From: Candidatus Uhrbacteria bacterium | Lineage (GTDB): Bacteria; Patescibacteriota; Patescibacteriia; UBA9934 | Length of the DNA: 34,300 nucleotides | Assembly (NCBI GenBank): GCA_943359345.1 | Contig: CALRHE010000008.1 | Span: forward strand, 1 to 34,300 | Direction: 5' to 3' | In this document: positions 17,384 through 25,670 of the stretch, one piece after another | Layout: each line of letters starts with the position of its first letter | Numbering within the stretch: the stretch's first letter is position 1 | Program-made: the position numbers and the translations under genes | Notes under the pieces: generated by a model | Databases searched by the model: none | Told to the model about the DNA's origin: nothing | The model's input: the letters and a program-made list of their open reading frames with translations, nothing else

Positions 17384-17437
17384 CGGATAGACTCTCGTTC
17401 GGACTCCCTTGTGGTCGTCCTCTCTTTCGTCTATCCG
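17384..17437 (-). ncRNA. Candidate structured leader hairpin 5' of tRNA-Ser(GCT)
   Basis: Minus strand CGGATAGAC-GAAAGAGA-GGAC-GACCACAAGGGA-GTCC-GAACGAGA-GTCTATCCG; nested stems with an 8/8 purine-rich internal loop, 11 nt from the tRNA. Confidence 0.5.
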
Positions 17438-17447
17438 TCGCTCGCTT

Positions 17448-17471
17448 TGGCCTTCCTGCGGAAGGCCATAA
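17448..17471. other. Short hairpin, possible terminator/processing signal
   Basis: GGCCTTCC-TGC-GGAAGGCC. Confidence 0.4.
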
Positions 17472-17580
17472 GTGAAACAGTTTGGGCTCGTTTATTTAGG
17501 CTTTATGCAAACGAGCTGGGGCAAGGGTACAGTATTTTCTTAAAACCTTCAAGCCCGCCGTGGTATACTTTTGTTAACTT

Positions 17581-18099
17581 ATGGCCGGGGATGATGACCA
17601 AATTAACGCCTTTGAGGACGGTATCGACGTTGGTCGGGTTCTCTTTGCTTGGGAAACCTGGGAATTTGCCCCGGTTGAACGCTCGACACGCTGGTATGTC
17701 ATAGCCGCGGCATTAGGCTTGGGTATGCTGGTTTACGCCTTGTTAACCACCAATTTTGTGTTCGCGCTTATCATAGTTATGTTTGCGGTGATTATGCTCA
17801 TGCGTGATTTGCGCCAACCAGCGCGAGTCCAAGCTGCGATTACCACCGACGGTGTGGTCTTTAATCACGAGTTTTATTCGTTTAAAGATATTAAAGATTT
17901 TTCGGTTATTTATGAACCACCTGATGTTAACAATTTGTATTTAGGTTTTAACGGCCGCTTATCACCGCCCATGTCTATCACGCTTGAGGAGGTTGACCCA
18001 AATGAGGTCAGAGCCCAGCTCCTACCCTTTGTTTTTGAAAACCTAGACCGCGACAGCGAAAGTTTGACAGATACCCTATCACGGGTGTATAAGTTGTAA
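17581..18099 (+). CDS. Hypothetical two-TM membrane protein
   Basis: 172 aa; WYVIAAALGLGMLVYALLTTNFVFALIIVMFAVIMLM; extended -10 TGGTATACT 11 nt upstream. Confidence 0.8.
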   Translation: MAGDDDQINAFEDGIDVGRVLFAWETWEFAPVERSTRWYVIAAALGLGMLVYALLTTNFVFALIIVMFAVIMLMRDLRQPARVQAAITTDGVVFNHEFYSFKDIKDFSVIYEPPDVNNLYLGFNGRLSPPMSITLEEVDPNEVRAQLLPFVFENLDRDSESLTDTLSRVYKL

Positions 18100-18154
18100 C
18101 CGTTAGCTATACAAACTGCTGATTTTTAATACGACTAACGATTACATTTGTAAA

Positions 18155-18277
18155 GAAAACGTATTAAGTTTGGTCAGATTCTAGGAGAGAGTGAGCACGC
18201 CCGAAGCGTATAGAGATATACGGTGAGGGCGAGCGGAGCGAACGACGACGAAGATGGCCAAACTTGGATACGTTTTC
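18155..18277 (+). ncRNA. Candidate structured leader RNA 5' of tRNA-Arg
   Basis: Long outer stem GAAAACGTAT..AAGTTTGGTCA (18155-18176) / TGGCCAAACTTGGATACGTTTTC (18255-18277); inner stem GCACGCCC/GGGCGAGC; CGTATA-GAGA-TATACG apical GNRA hairpin. Confidence 0.55.
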
Positions 18278-18285
18278 TGTAGCTT

Positions 18286-18362
18286 GTGGGCGTAGCTCAG
18301 CTGGATAGAGCATCAGCTTGCGGAGCTGAGGGTCGGGGGTTCGAATCCCTCCGTCCACACCA
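18286..18362 (+). tRNA. tRNA-Arg(GCG), CCA encoded
   Basis: GTGGGCGTAGCTCAGCTGGATAGAGCATCAGCTTGCGGAGCTGAGGGTCGGGGGTTCGAATCCCTCCGTCCACACCA; anticodon loop TTGCGGA. Confidence 0.95.
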
Positions 18363-18402
18363 AAACATCCCTCGCGCCTTGGCGTTGAGGGATGTTTTGT
18401 TA
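18363..18402 (+). terminator. Rho-independent terminator after tRNA-Arg
   Basis: AAAACATCCCTC-GCGCCTTGGCGTT-GAGGGATGTTTTGTT. Confidence 0.85.
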
Positions 18403-18429
18403 GTTGTGGCTGTGCTACTCTAGAAAAAA

Positions 18430-18900
18430 ATGAGTATGTTAAAAAACAGAGATCGCTATCAGGTGTCGCTCAAGGCGCTGATCACCAATGAACACGGTGA
18501 GGTTTTGGCTTTGAACGCTTTGCAGACAGGCTCCTTTGCTGGTTATTTTGACCTGCCTGGTGGGCGCATAGACGTAGGCGAATTTACCGTTCCATTTGTA
18601 GATATATTACGTCGTGAGATTCGTGAAGAGTTGGGAGACATAGCGGTTGAAATCAATCAGGTTCCAGTCGCCGTTGGCCGTCATTTAATCGCGGCTGAGT
18701 CTGAAAAAAGTGATGGGGAATCAATTCACGTTTTATATTTATTCTTCGAAGCTAGATATCAGGGTGGCAGCATCCAGACCAGTGCTGAGCACTCCGGTTT
18801 CCGTTGGTTGGATTTACATAAACATAAATTACCTGATTTGTTTAAGTCCGGCTTGCTTGAAGGCGTGCTGATGTACGTGCAGCATCAGGCTAAGGTTTAG
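18430..18900 (+). CDS. NUDIX hydrolase
   Basis: Nudix-box-like GGRIDVGEFTVPFVDILRREIREELGD. Confidence 0.88.
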   Translation: MSMLKNRDRYQVSLKALITNEHGEVLALNALQTGSFAGYFDLPGGRIDVGEFTVPFVDILRREIREELGDIAVEINQVPVAVGRHLIAAESEKSDGESIHVLYLFFEARYQGGSIQTSAEHSGFRWLDLHKHKLPDLFKSGLLEGVLMYVQHQAKV

Positions 18901-18910
18901 GCGCATACAG

Positions 18911-18943
18911 GGCAACCCGTAGATAGGCCAGGGTTGCTTTTTT
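18911..18943 (+). terminator. Rho-independent terminator after the nudix gene
   Basis: GGCAACCC ... GGGTTGC followed by TTTTTT. Confidence 0.75.
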
Positions 18944-18975
18944 GTTATAACATGTTATCCTCGTCGCTGACGTTG

Positions 18976-21057
18976 ATGGCTATGCCTTTCCATTTAAAAG
19001 ACTCAATTAGTTCAATCATGGGCATTGGGGCGAGCAAGGCCAAAGATTTTGGTCGACTCGGTCTTTTACATTTACGCGATGCGCTGTTTGATTTTCCGTT
19101 TCGGTATGACGACCTGTCGCACGCCGTGGCCATTGATGACGCCAAGCCAGGCAGCAAGGTTACGCTTCAGGGTACGATTGTTTCCATCGATTCACATCGC
19201 AGCCAGAAATCCTGGCGCATGATGGTTACCGAGGCGATTATTGAAGACGGTACGGGCGCTATCAAAGCTATCTGGTTCCACCAGGGTTTTTTGACCAAGA
19301 TTTTAAAGCCTGGTCAGGTTGTGTCTTTGGCTGGCAAGGTCGATGACAAGTATGGTCTGACCCTGATTAACCCTGTTTACGAAATTATTGGCAACGCCAA
19401 GGTGACTAAGGACACGGGCCATATCATGCCGATTTATCGTTTAACCGGTGCTCTGACACAGAAGATTCGTCGCAAGGTTGCCGAAGCGGCTTTAAGTGCC
19501 TTAAAAGAAGTTGAGGACTGGATGCCTGATCAGATTATTCGTGAGGTCGAGCTCAAAGATTTGCCGGCCTCAATTAGCGAGCTCCACTTCCCAGCTTCAA
19601 CTGAGTCAAAAGAAAAAGCTTTACGTCGGCTCAAGTTCGACGAGTTTTTCTTGCACCAGCTTTTGCACGCTAAGTCACGCCGTGAGCTTAAGATGCAGAA
19701 GGCTCCTAAAGTGCCTTTTGACGAAGCGGCTATTAAACAGGCCGTCACAGAGCTGCCGTTTGTGCTAACGGGAGCCCAGAAAAAAGCTATCTGGGCAATT
19801 ATTAAGGACATGAACCGGCCTGAGCCCATGAATCGTTTGTTGGAGGGTGATGTGGGCAGCGGTAAAACTGTGGTCGCGGCCTTGGTCGCCCTGAACGCGG
19901 CCCGGGACGGCTGGCAAACTGCTATGCTGGCTCCGACAGAAATTTTGGCTGAGCAGCACGCGCAGACGTTGCAGCGTTTGTTTGGAGACAAGCTGAAAAT
20001 CGCTTTATACACGCGCACTAAGCGTCGCGTTGGCGATAAGGAAGTCACCAAGGCTCAGCTGTTAGCTGCGTTGAAAAATAACGCTGCTCAAATTGTGATT
20101 GGCACGCATGCTTTGCTGACACAAGATGTACTCTTTGATCGTCTCGGTTTGATCGTGGTTGATGAGCAGCACCGTTTTGGTGTGCGCCAGCGCCAGGCTT
20201 TAAAAGATAAGCAAGGTGACCTAGATGGCATGCCGCATTTGTTATCGATGACGGCTACGCCCATTCCGCGTTCGCTGGCCCTAGTTTTGTATGGCGATCT
20301 TGATCGTTCAATTTTAAACGAGTATCCGGCCGGGCGTAAGCCCATTGAAACTCAAGTTATTGAGCTTGGTCGCGAGCAGCCGGTTTACGACAAAATGCGC
20401 CAAGAAATGGACGCCGGTCGCCAGATTTTTGTGGTCTGCCCTTTGATTGAGGAATCTGACGCTTTGGGTGTGAATTCTGTGTCTCAAGTTTTTAAAGAAT
20501 TCGTACTTGAACCTTTTAAGGGTTATCGCGTAGTCATGTTGCATGGCCGCATGAAAACCAAAGAGAAAGATGATGTCATGCGCAAGTTTGCGGGTGGAGA
20601 GGCTGACATGTTGATTTCGACTACCGTGGTCGAGGTCGGCGTTGACGTGCCCAATGCCACAATTATGTATGTGGAGGGCGCTGAGCGTTTTGGTTTGGCA
20701 CAGCTCCATCAGCTGCGTGGTCGGGTGGGCCGCGGAGAGTATCAGAGTTATTGCTTCTTGCACCCTTCCGGCATACTTGGTGAAACCGCTCGCGAGCGAT
20801 TGTTAGCTATTGAAAACAGCCAAGACGGTTTTGATCTAGCTGAAAGGGATTTACAGTTACGTGGCCCGGGTAATATTTTTGGGACCGAACAATCCGGCTT
20901 TGAGCAGTTTAAGCTCGGCACCATGCATGACATTGATCTGATGTCGTTTGCCAAGGACTTCTCCAAAGAAGTGCTCGACCACAGCCCAGATTTGTTGGCC
21001 TATCCCAAACTCCGCGAGCGATTGTTGCAGTACGTTGATGAGGTGCACTTTGAGTGA
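18976..21057 (+). CDS. recG: ATP-dependent DNA helicase RecG
   Basis: RLLEGDVGSGKTVVAALVAL, VVDEQHRFGVRQR, SMTATPIPRSLAL, TTVVEVGVDVPNATIM, QLHQLRGRVGRGEYQSYC. The ORF-track start (18934) is in the upstream terminator T tract; 18976 or 18982 is more likely. Confidence 0.95.
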   Translation: MAMPFHLKDSISSIMGIGASKAKDFGRLGLLHLRDALFDFPFRYDDLSHAVAIDDAKPGSKVTLQGTIVSIDSHRSQKSWRMMVTEAIIEDGTGAIKAIWFHQGFLTKILKPGQVVSLAGKVDDKYGLTLINPVYEIIGNAKVTKDTGHIMPIYRLTGALTQKIRRKVAEAALSALKEVEDWMPDQIIREVELKDLPASISELHFPASTESKEKALRRLKFDEFFLHQLLHAKSRRELKMQKAPKVPFDEAAIKQAVTELPFVLTGAQKKAIWAIIKDMNRPEPMNRLLEGDVGSGKTVVAALVALNAARDGWQTAMLAPTEILAEQHAQTLQRLFGDKLKIALYTRTKRRVGDKEVTKAQLLAALKNNAAQIVIGTHALLTQDVLFDRLGLIVVDEQHRFGVRQRQALKDKQGDLDGMPHLLSMTATPIPRSLALVLYGDLDRSILNEYPAGRKPIETQVIELGREQPVYDKMRQEMDAGRQIFVVCPLIEESDALGVNSVSQVFKEFVLEPFKGYRVVMLHGRMKTKEKDDVMRKFAGGEADMLISTTVVEVGVDVPNATIMYVEGAERFGLAQLHQLRGRVGRGEYQSYCFLHPSGILGETARERLLAIENSQDGFDLAERDLQLRGPGNIFGTEQSGFEQFKLGTMHDIDLMSFAKDFSKEVLDHSPDLLAYPKLRERLLQYVDEVHFE

Positions 21058-21079
21058 TGAGCTCTGAGTAGAAGGGGCC

Positions 21080-21198
21080 AGATATTACAAAATTAGATAT
21101 TAGCAGCTATTAGAGAAGTAGATATTAGAGACTTACGGGTTGGGACTAATTACTATTTTCTAAGTTCTGCTAATATCTAATTTTGTAATAACTAATCC
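21080..21198. mobile_element. ORF-less (MITE-like) copy of the 1251..1715 inverted-repeat element
   Basis: ATTACAAAATTAGATATTAGCAGCTATTAGAGAAGTAGATATTAGAG at 21084-21130 and inverted ...CTGCTAATATCTAATTTTGTAAT ending 21189. Confidence 0.7.
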
Positions 21199-21211
21199 GT
21201 ATCATTCACAT

Positions 21212-22504
21212 TTACTTAAGTACTTCCCGTACCGATTTAATTTCTTTAGGTGTCAAAAATGTTTTCATTCCCAGCCGGTCAGCTTCCTTCAAGCGTCGTT
21301 CTAGAAAGGGAACAGAGCGCACTTCGCCACCCAAACCTAGCTCTCCAATCACCACTGCGTCAGCCGGGAGAGGTTTGTTTTCAACGGCGCTCATGACGGC
21401 CGCGGCCACAGCTAGGTCGGCGGCGTGCTCGCTGATCCGCATACCGCCAACGACGTTCACGAACACGTCCTGGTCGTAAATCTTTACGCCAGCTCGCTTA
21501 CTGATAATTGCGAGCAACATCTGAAGTCGACCGGCGTCGAACCCAGAAGTCCGGCGTACAGGGTTGGGGAAAAATGTTTTGTCGACCAGTGCTTGGATCT
21601 CAACTAGAAACGGTCGCGAACCTTCCATGACGCAAGTGACGACCGAGCCCGGCCCTGGCACTCGTTCCTTAAGAAAACGCGCTGAGGGATTTTCTACCGT
21701 AATTAACCCCTTCTCGGTCATCTCAAAGACTCCGACTTCATCAGTGCTCCCAAAACGATGTTTTGAGGCTCGCAGAATACGATAGGCTGAATCTGGATCA
21801 CCCTCAAGCGTGAGCACGGTATCTACCAGGTGCTCGAGCGTCTTGGGGCCAGCCACCGCGCCTTCTTTGGTGACCTGGCCAATGATCAAGACGGGTATAT
21901 TCGATGTCTTAGCGTAGCCGATAAGTTCTGACGTAGCCGCTCGCACGGCCGTCGGTGTCCCCGGAAAAGCGTCAGCTTCCGAAGTCATCATGGTCTGAAT
22001 GGAGTCGACGATGACCATGCTCGGAGTCAGCTGTTGCGCAGCGGCTATGATAGCTGCAACGTCGACAGTATTTGAAAACGAAATATGTTTAGGCTCGATA
22101 CCCAGGCGTTCAAAACGTAGACGAACCTGACCCTCTGATTCTTCGCCGGAAGCGTAATAAGCCGTTTTACCCTCAGACCGTTTCGAAAAAGCGTCAGCCA
22201 GCTGAGCTACGAGCGTCGATTTACCAATACCCGGTTCGCCAGCAAGCAAGGTCACCGATCCAGGCACGATGCCGCCCCCAAGCACGCGGTCGAGTTCAGT
22301 AAGCTCGGTGGGGATGTGCTTGGTTTGCATGGTCGCTGCCGTCGCTAGCGCTAGCACCGGCGCGGCCTTAGCTTGGGATTTTTTTGCTAAACCTAAAGAC
22401 GACCCTTGGTTGCTGCCCTCGGTGATAGTTCCCCATTGTCCGCATTCATTACAGCGTCCGGTCCATTTGAGATATTGGGTGTCACAGTGCGCACAAGCAA
22501 ACAT
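21212..22504 (-). CDS. radA: DNA repair protein RadA
   Basis: N-terminal CAHC...CNECGQW zinc motif; LLAGEPGIGKSTLV; ASKHRFG motif; Lon-like C-terminus. ATG at 22504 places MFACAHC at the N-terminus. Confidence 0.95.
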   Translation of the reverse strand: MFACAHCDTQYLKWTGRCNECGQWGTITEGSNQGSSLGLAKKSQAKAAPVLALATAATMQTKHIPTELTELDRVLGGGIVPGSVTLLAGEPGIGKSTLVAQLADAFSKRSEGKTAYYASGEESEGQVRLRFERLGIEPKHISFSNTVDVAAIIAAAQQLTPSMVIVDSIQTMMTSEADAFPGTPTAVRAATSELIGYAKTSNIPVLIIGQVTKEGAVAGPKTLEHLVDTVLTLEGDPDSAYRILRASKHRFGSTDEVGVFEMTEKGLITVENPSARFLKERVPGPGSVVTCVMEGSRPFLVEIQALVDKTFFPNPVRRTSGFDAGRLQMLLAIISKRAGVKIYDQDVFVNVVGGMRISEHAADLAVAAAVMSAVENKPLPADAVVIGELGLGGEVRSVPFLERRLKEADRLGMKTFLTPKEIKSVREVLK

Positions 22505-22515
22505 AAACAAGGGGA

Positions 22516-23808
22516 TTAGGCTCCTCCTCGGCATTGTTTGACGTATGTAAAATGCATAAAATCTTTGAGACCAGTCCCTTCGCCTAACCATGTGAAGCCG
22601 TGTTTTTTGAAGATATTAATAATTGCAACCGGTATATCCCCGCCGCCTTTTGTGCACTGCGCTTCGCAGCTCGCCGCGGTGACGCAAGCGCAGGCTGTGT
22701 CACTATTACCATCGAGGCAGTTTTTTGGACAGTTAGGATTCTTGTCTGGGTTTATATCTATGGCAATGCCGAAGGCATGGGGCGAGAGTACATTTGGGGC
22801 ATTTTTATTGCAACGCCAGCTAAAAGTGCCACCAGCAGTATCCCTACCAATATCGTAGGCTAGATTAAGCTTGTCAATGGCGTCAAAAACTGCTTGAAAA
22901 TCGTCCGCTGCTTGAACGTTGACTTGATACCTGCGAGAGCCGTGCTCAATGGTGGTGAGTTTTACGGCACCTTGTGATGAGCCATAAGTATTAAGCAAAC
23001 AGTCCTGATAGGGACTTTGGCCGTATAAAGCTCGCCCGCTACCGGTGCAAGTTGCGGAATCAGAGCCTAACAGTGAGAAGAGCGAATTAAGTGGGATTTC
23101 TTTGATTGCCGGAACAGCCAAGGACTGGAAGGTAGTGGTCGCGGGATTAATAATAAAAGCGATATTATAGGCCAATAAGAGCAGAATAACCCCTGCCACT
23201 GCATTGCCAATACGTTTTTTGGCTTGGTCGACTACATGCGTATCGCCCCTAGCGGTAGCATATTGAATGCCGGCGATCATGAGCATGACAACGGCCACGA
23301 GCGTACCAGCGCCTAATAAGTAACTATACAACGCGTTCACATAGGTGCCGAGCAGGTTGCTTTGCTGAATACCATTTATAACCTCATATCCAACCGGTAC
23401 CCAAGTGCCATCTTTTCTTTCTAGCCATTTTCCTGTGGTATTGTCATATTTCAAAAAACCTGGGATGGGTACGTTTAGCTTAGGGAAGAGCGGGTCCCGA
23501 ACGGCCGTAGATTCAGCGGCATTGTTGCAAGTGAAAATTGATTGAACGTGAACAAGTTTGTCTATCGGAAGTTCAGATACCGCCTGGCATCCCTCTTCGC
23601 ATTCAGTTTTATCGAGAAAACCAACAGCAGAAATATCTTGTTGACCATAGGGTCCGTTCAGAATGGGGTAGCCAAGAACTGGATCGTAACTTCTTGGCCA
23701 GGCACAGGTACATGATGACGCGTCGCAACTCTCGGTGTATGTTGCCGCAGAAACAAACTGCGGTGCGGACAAAGCCAGAAATACGATGATGAGAAAAACT
23801 TTCTTCAC
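22516..23808 (-). CDS. VirB2/TrbC-like double-TM protein fused to an M15-family (VanY-like) peptidase domain
   Basis: Signal peptide; TM pair VAVVMLMIAGIQYATARGDTHVVDQAKKRIGNAVAGVILLLLAYNIAFIINP; M15-like SPHAFGIAIDINPD ... DFMHFTYV. Confidence 0.8.
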   Translation of the reverse strand: MKKVFLIIVFLALSAPQFVSAATYTESCDASSCTCAWPRSYDPVLGYPILNGPYGQQDISAVGFLDKTECEEGCQAVSELPIDKLVHVQSIFTCNNAAESTAVRDPLFPKLNVPIPGFLKYDNTTGKWLERKDGTWVPVGYEVINGIQQSNLLGTYVNALYSYLLGAGTLVAVVMLMIAGIQYATARGDTHVVDQAKKRIGNAVAGVILLLLAYNIAFIINPATTTFQSLAVPAIKEIPLNSLFSLLGSDSATCTGSGRALYGQSPYQDCLLNTYGSSQGAVKLTTIEHGSRRYQVNVQAADDFQAVFDAIDKLNLAYDIGRDTAGGTFSWRCNKNAPNVLSPHAFGIAIDINPDKNPNCPKNCLDGNSDTACACVTAASCEAQCTKGGGDIPVAIINIFKKHGFTWLGEGTGLKDFMHFTYVKQCRGGA

Positions 23809-24455
23809 AATTGAGTGATTAGATTATCAATCAGCTGGCGAATGTCACGAATAGACATGACTCCAGTATAACGCTCACCATTAATGTAGAGCGTGGGTGT
23901 AGCTGTGATACCGAGGGCCAAACCTTCGTCAAAGCCGCGTTGAACTAGCGGTAAGGTGCTTTGATCTTCAAGACAACGCGTGAAGGGCCGGTCTTTTAAT
24001 TCAAGCTCAGTCGCAATCTCAGTATACAACTCTGGGCCTAATACATCCTGATTGGCCATGAGTAAACTGTGGTATTCCCAGAATTTATCTTGCTCACCGG
24101 CACATTGAGCAGCTACGGCTGCGCTTAAGGCCTGAACATGTTGCGAGGTGTTTGGCATGTCTTTCCAAACAATGCGTACAGCCTCGGCATATTCAGAGCG
24201 TAAAGCAATTAAACTATTTTCAAGCTCGGCACAGCCTTGGCATTGATAATCGCCAAAGTTTACAATCGTGACCGGAGCCGAGGGGGATCCGAGTACTGGA
24301 TCAGCGATAGTCACCGTGGGTTCGGTGATGCCAGTATCATCAGTAAAGAAAATTTTGTCTTTGACGCTTAAGGATGAGGAGAAGAAGAGAATAATAAACA
24401 CGACAATCAGGCTGGCGGTGGTAAGAAAATGCCAAAAGTAGCGCATACTAATCAA
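23805..24455 (-). CDS. DsbA-like/thioredoxin-fold membrane-anchored oxidoreductase
   Basis: N-terminal TM; DPVLGSPSAPVTIVNFGDYQCQGC; TPTLYINGERYTG cis-Pro region. Confidence 0.9.
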   Translation of the reverse strand: MISMRYFWHFLTTASLIVVFIILFFSSSLSVKDKIFFTDDTGITEPTVTIADPVLGSPSAPVTIVNFGDYQCQGCAELENSLIALRSEYAEAVRIVWKDMPNTSQHVQALSAAVAAQCAGEQDKFWEYHSLLMANQDVLGPELYTEIATELELKDRPFTRCLEDQSTLPLVQRGFDEGLALGITATPTLYINGERYTGVMSIRDIRQLIDNLITQL

Positions 24456-25668
24456 GTTGCATCAGACCGAGTCTACCGATGTTATCGGTGAAGAAGAGCT
24501 GATCGCCATCCGCTGACAAGCTTAAATCAAACATTTGTTGTGGTTGGTCAGGAATAGCCACTAGGTTTATTTTACCAGACGGCAGGTTGATGCTGTATAG
24601 ATAGTCAGGCGAATCGATTAGTGAAGGCGCTGAACCCGCGCCAGCTGGCATTTCAAGCGGTACGGCACAGTAGGCCAAGCTGGCACTCGCAAATACACAT
24701 TTATCAACCGTTGTCTTTAGACCTAGACGCAAACGAGTATCACCCGTGCGATCTCCTTGAGCATCGCCATACCACAGACTAGCCCGATAATCATCGCCAG
24801 CATCAGCAATCGAGTAGAGAATGTTGGCGCCGTCCGGTGACCAGATACTCTTAAAGTTGGAGCCGTTTACAATTAAGACTCCCGTGGCCTCACCATTTTC
24901 TCCGATCAGATAAATTTCGTTTTGACCAAAAGCGCTGCCAGCCGCGCCAGTTTTAGAAAAACCGACAATATTACCATCAGGTGACCAATCTACTTCGACT
25001 AAATTATCGTTGCTACCAAGCGGTGCAATAGCTCGAGCGTTACTCCCATCGGCTGAAGTAATTACGAGCGTGCGGTTGGAGGGGTCGATACCGACACTCT
25101 TGGTGGCAATCTCAGAACTATCGCTCGAGAAAGAAAATTCTTCCCAGTGCGAAGGCAGGCTGTGTTGGAGACCGGTGGTAAAGTCATAAACTATGTTGCT
25201 GCCGTCCGGGAACTCAATTACTGCCGAGGTGGCGCCATTTGAGAAGACAACATTTTCAGCCAAAGGGAAAGTACTCTGGGACAGCAGTACAACGTTGCCG
25301 TCATTATCGATAGTGTAAAACTTACCATCGCGCGGGTCGTAGTAAGCAATTGTGCCGCTACTTGTGAGAGTAGGTTTAAACACACCGGCCGTGGTGAGCA
25401 GGGTGATGGCTGTCAGTCCACCGTTAGCCACGGGCGAAGGTGATAGCCTGCCGTCACCATCGACGTTGGCGTCAGGGTTGTCACTGCCAGGTGTTCCCGT
25501 AGCCGAGCTCGGTAAACCACCGTTGGTATTTACGATTTCATCTTCCGGTATTTGAGGCTTAATGCTTGGGCCACCTTTAAAAATCATTAAATAAATCGCC
25601 AAACCCATGAGACCAGCAGTTAAGATGAGTCCAAGTATTTTTAACAATATCTGTCTACGTTCTGACAT
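24448..25668 (-). CDS. Membrane-anchored PD40/TolB-like beta-propeller protein
   Basis: N-terminal TM; repeated VDWSPDGNIVGFSK and SIWSPDGANILYSI motifs. Confidence 0.8.
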   Translation of the reverse strand: MSERRQILLKILGLILTAGLMGLAIYLMIFKGGPSIKPQIPEDEIVNTNGGLPSSATGTPGSDNPDANVDGDGRLSPSPVANGGLTAITLLTTAGVFKPTLTSSGTIAYYDPRDGKFYTIDNDGNVVLLSQSTFPLAENVVFSNGATSAVIEFPDGSNIVYDFTTGLQHSLPSHWEEFSFSSDSSEIATKSVGIDPSNRTLVITSADGSNARAIAPLGSNDNLVEVDWSPDGNIVGFSKTGAAGSAFGQNEIYLIGENGEATGVLIVNGSNFKSIWSPDGANILYSIADAGDDYRASLWYGDAQGDRTGDTRLRLGLKTTVDKCVFASASLAYCAVPLEMPAGAGSAPSLIDSPDYLYSINLPSGKINLVAIPDQPQQMFDLSLSADGDQLFFTDNIGRLGLMQLD

Positions 25669-25670
25669 AT

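Noticed and set aside
17038-17390. ORFs 17038..17262, 17132..17329 and 17178..17390 (e.g. MAEGARFELAVPFSTTVFKTVTLNRS)
   Set aside because: Translations of tRNA-Ser genes; not protein coding.
17384-17437. Simple terminator interpretation of the hairpin 5' of tRNA-Ser
   Set aside because: No T tract on either side and it lies immediately upstream of the tRNA, so a leader/processing structure fits better.
18127-18136. TAATACGACT resembling the start of a T7 phage promoter
   Set aside because: Match stops after 10 nt (followed by AACG instead of CACTATAG); chance similarity with no phage context.
18164-18358. ORF MDGGIRTPDPQLRKLMLYPAELRPQ...
   Set aside because: Classic spurious ORF antisense to a tRNA (tRNA-Arg) plus its leader hairpin.
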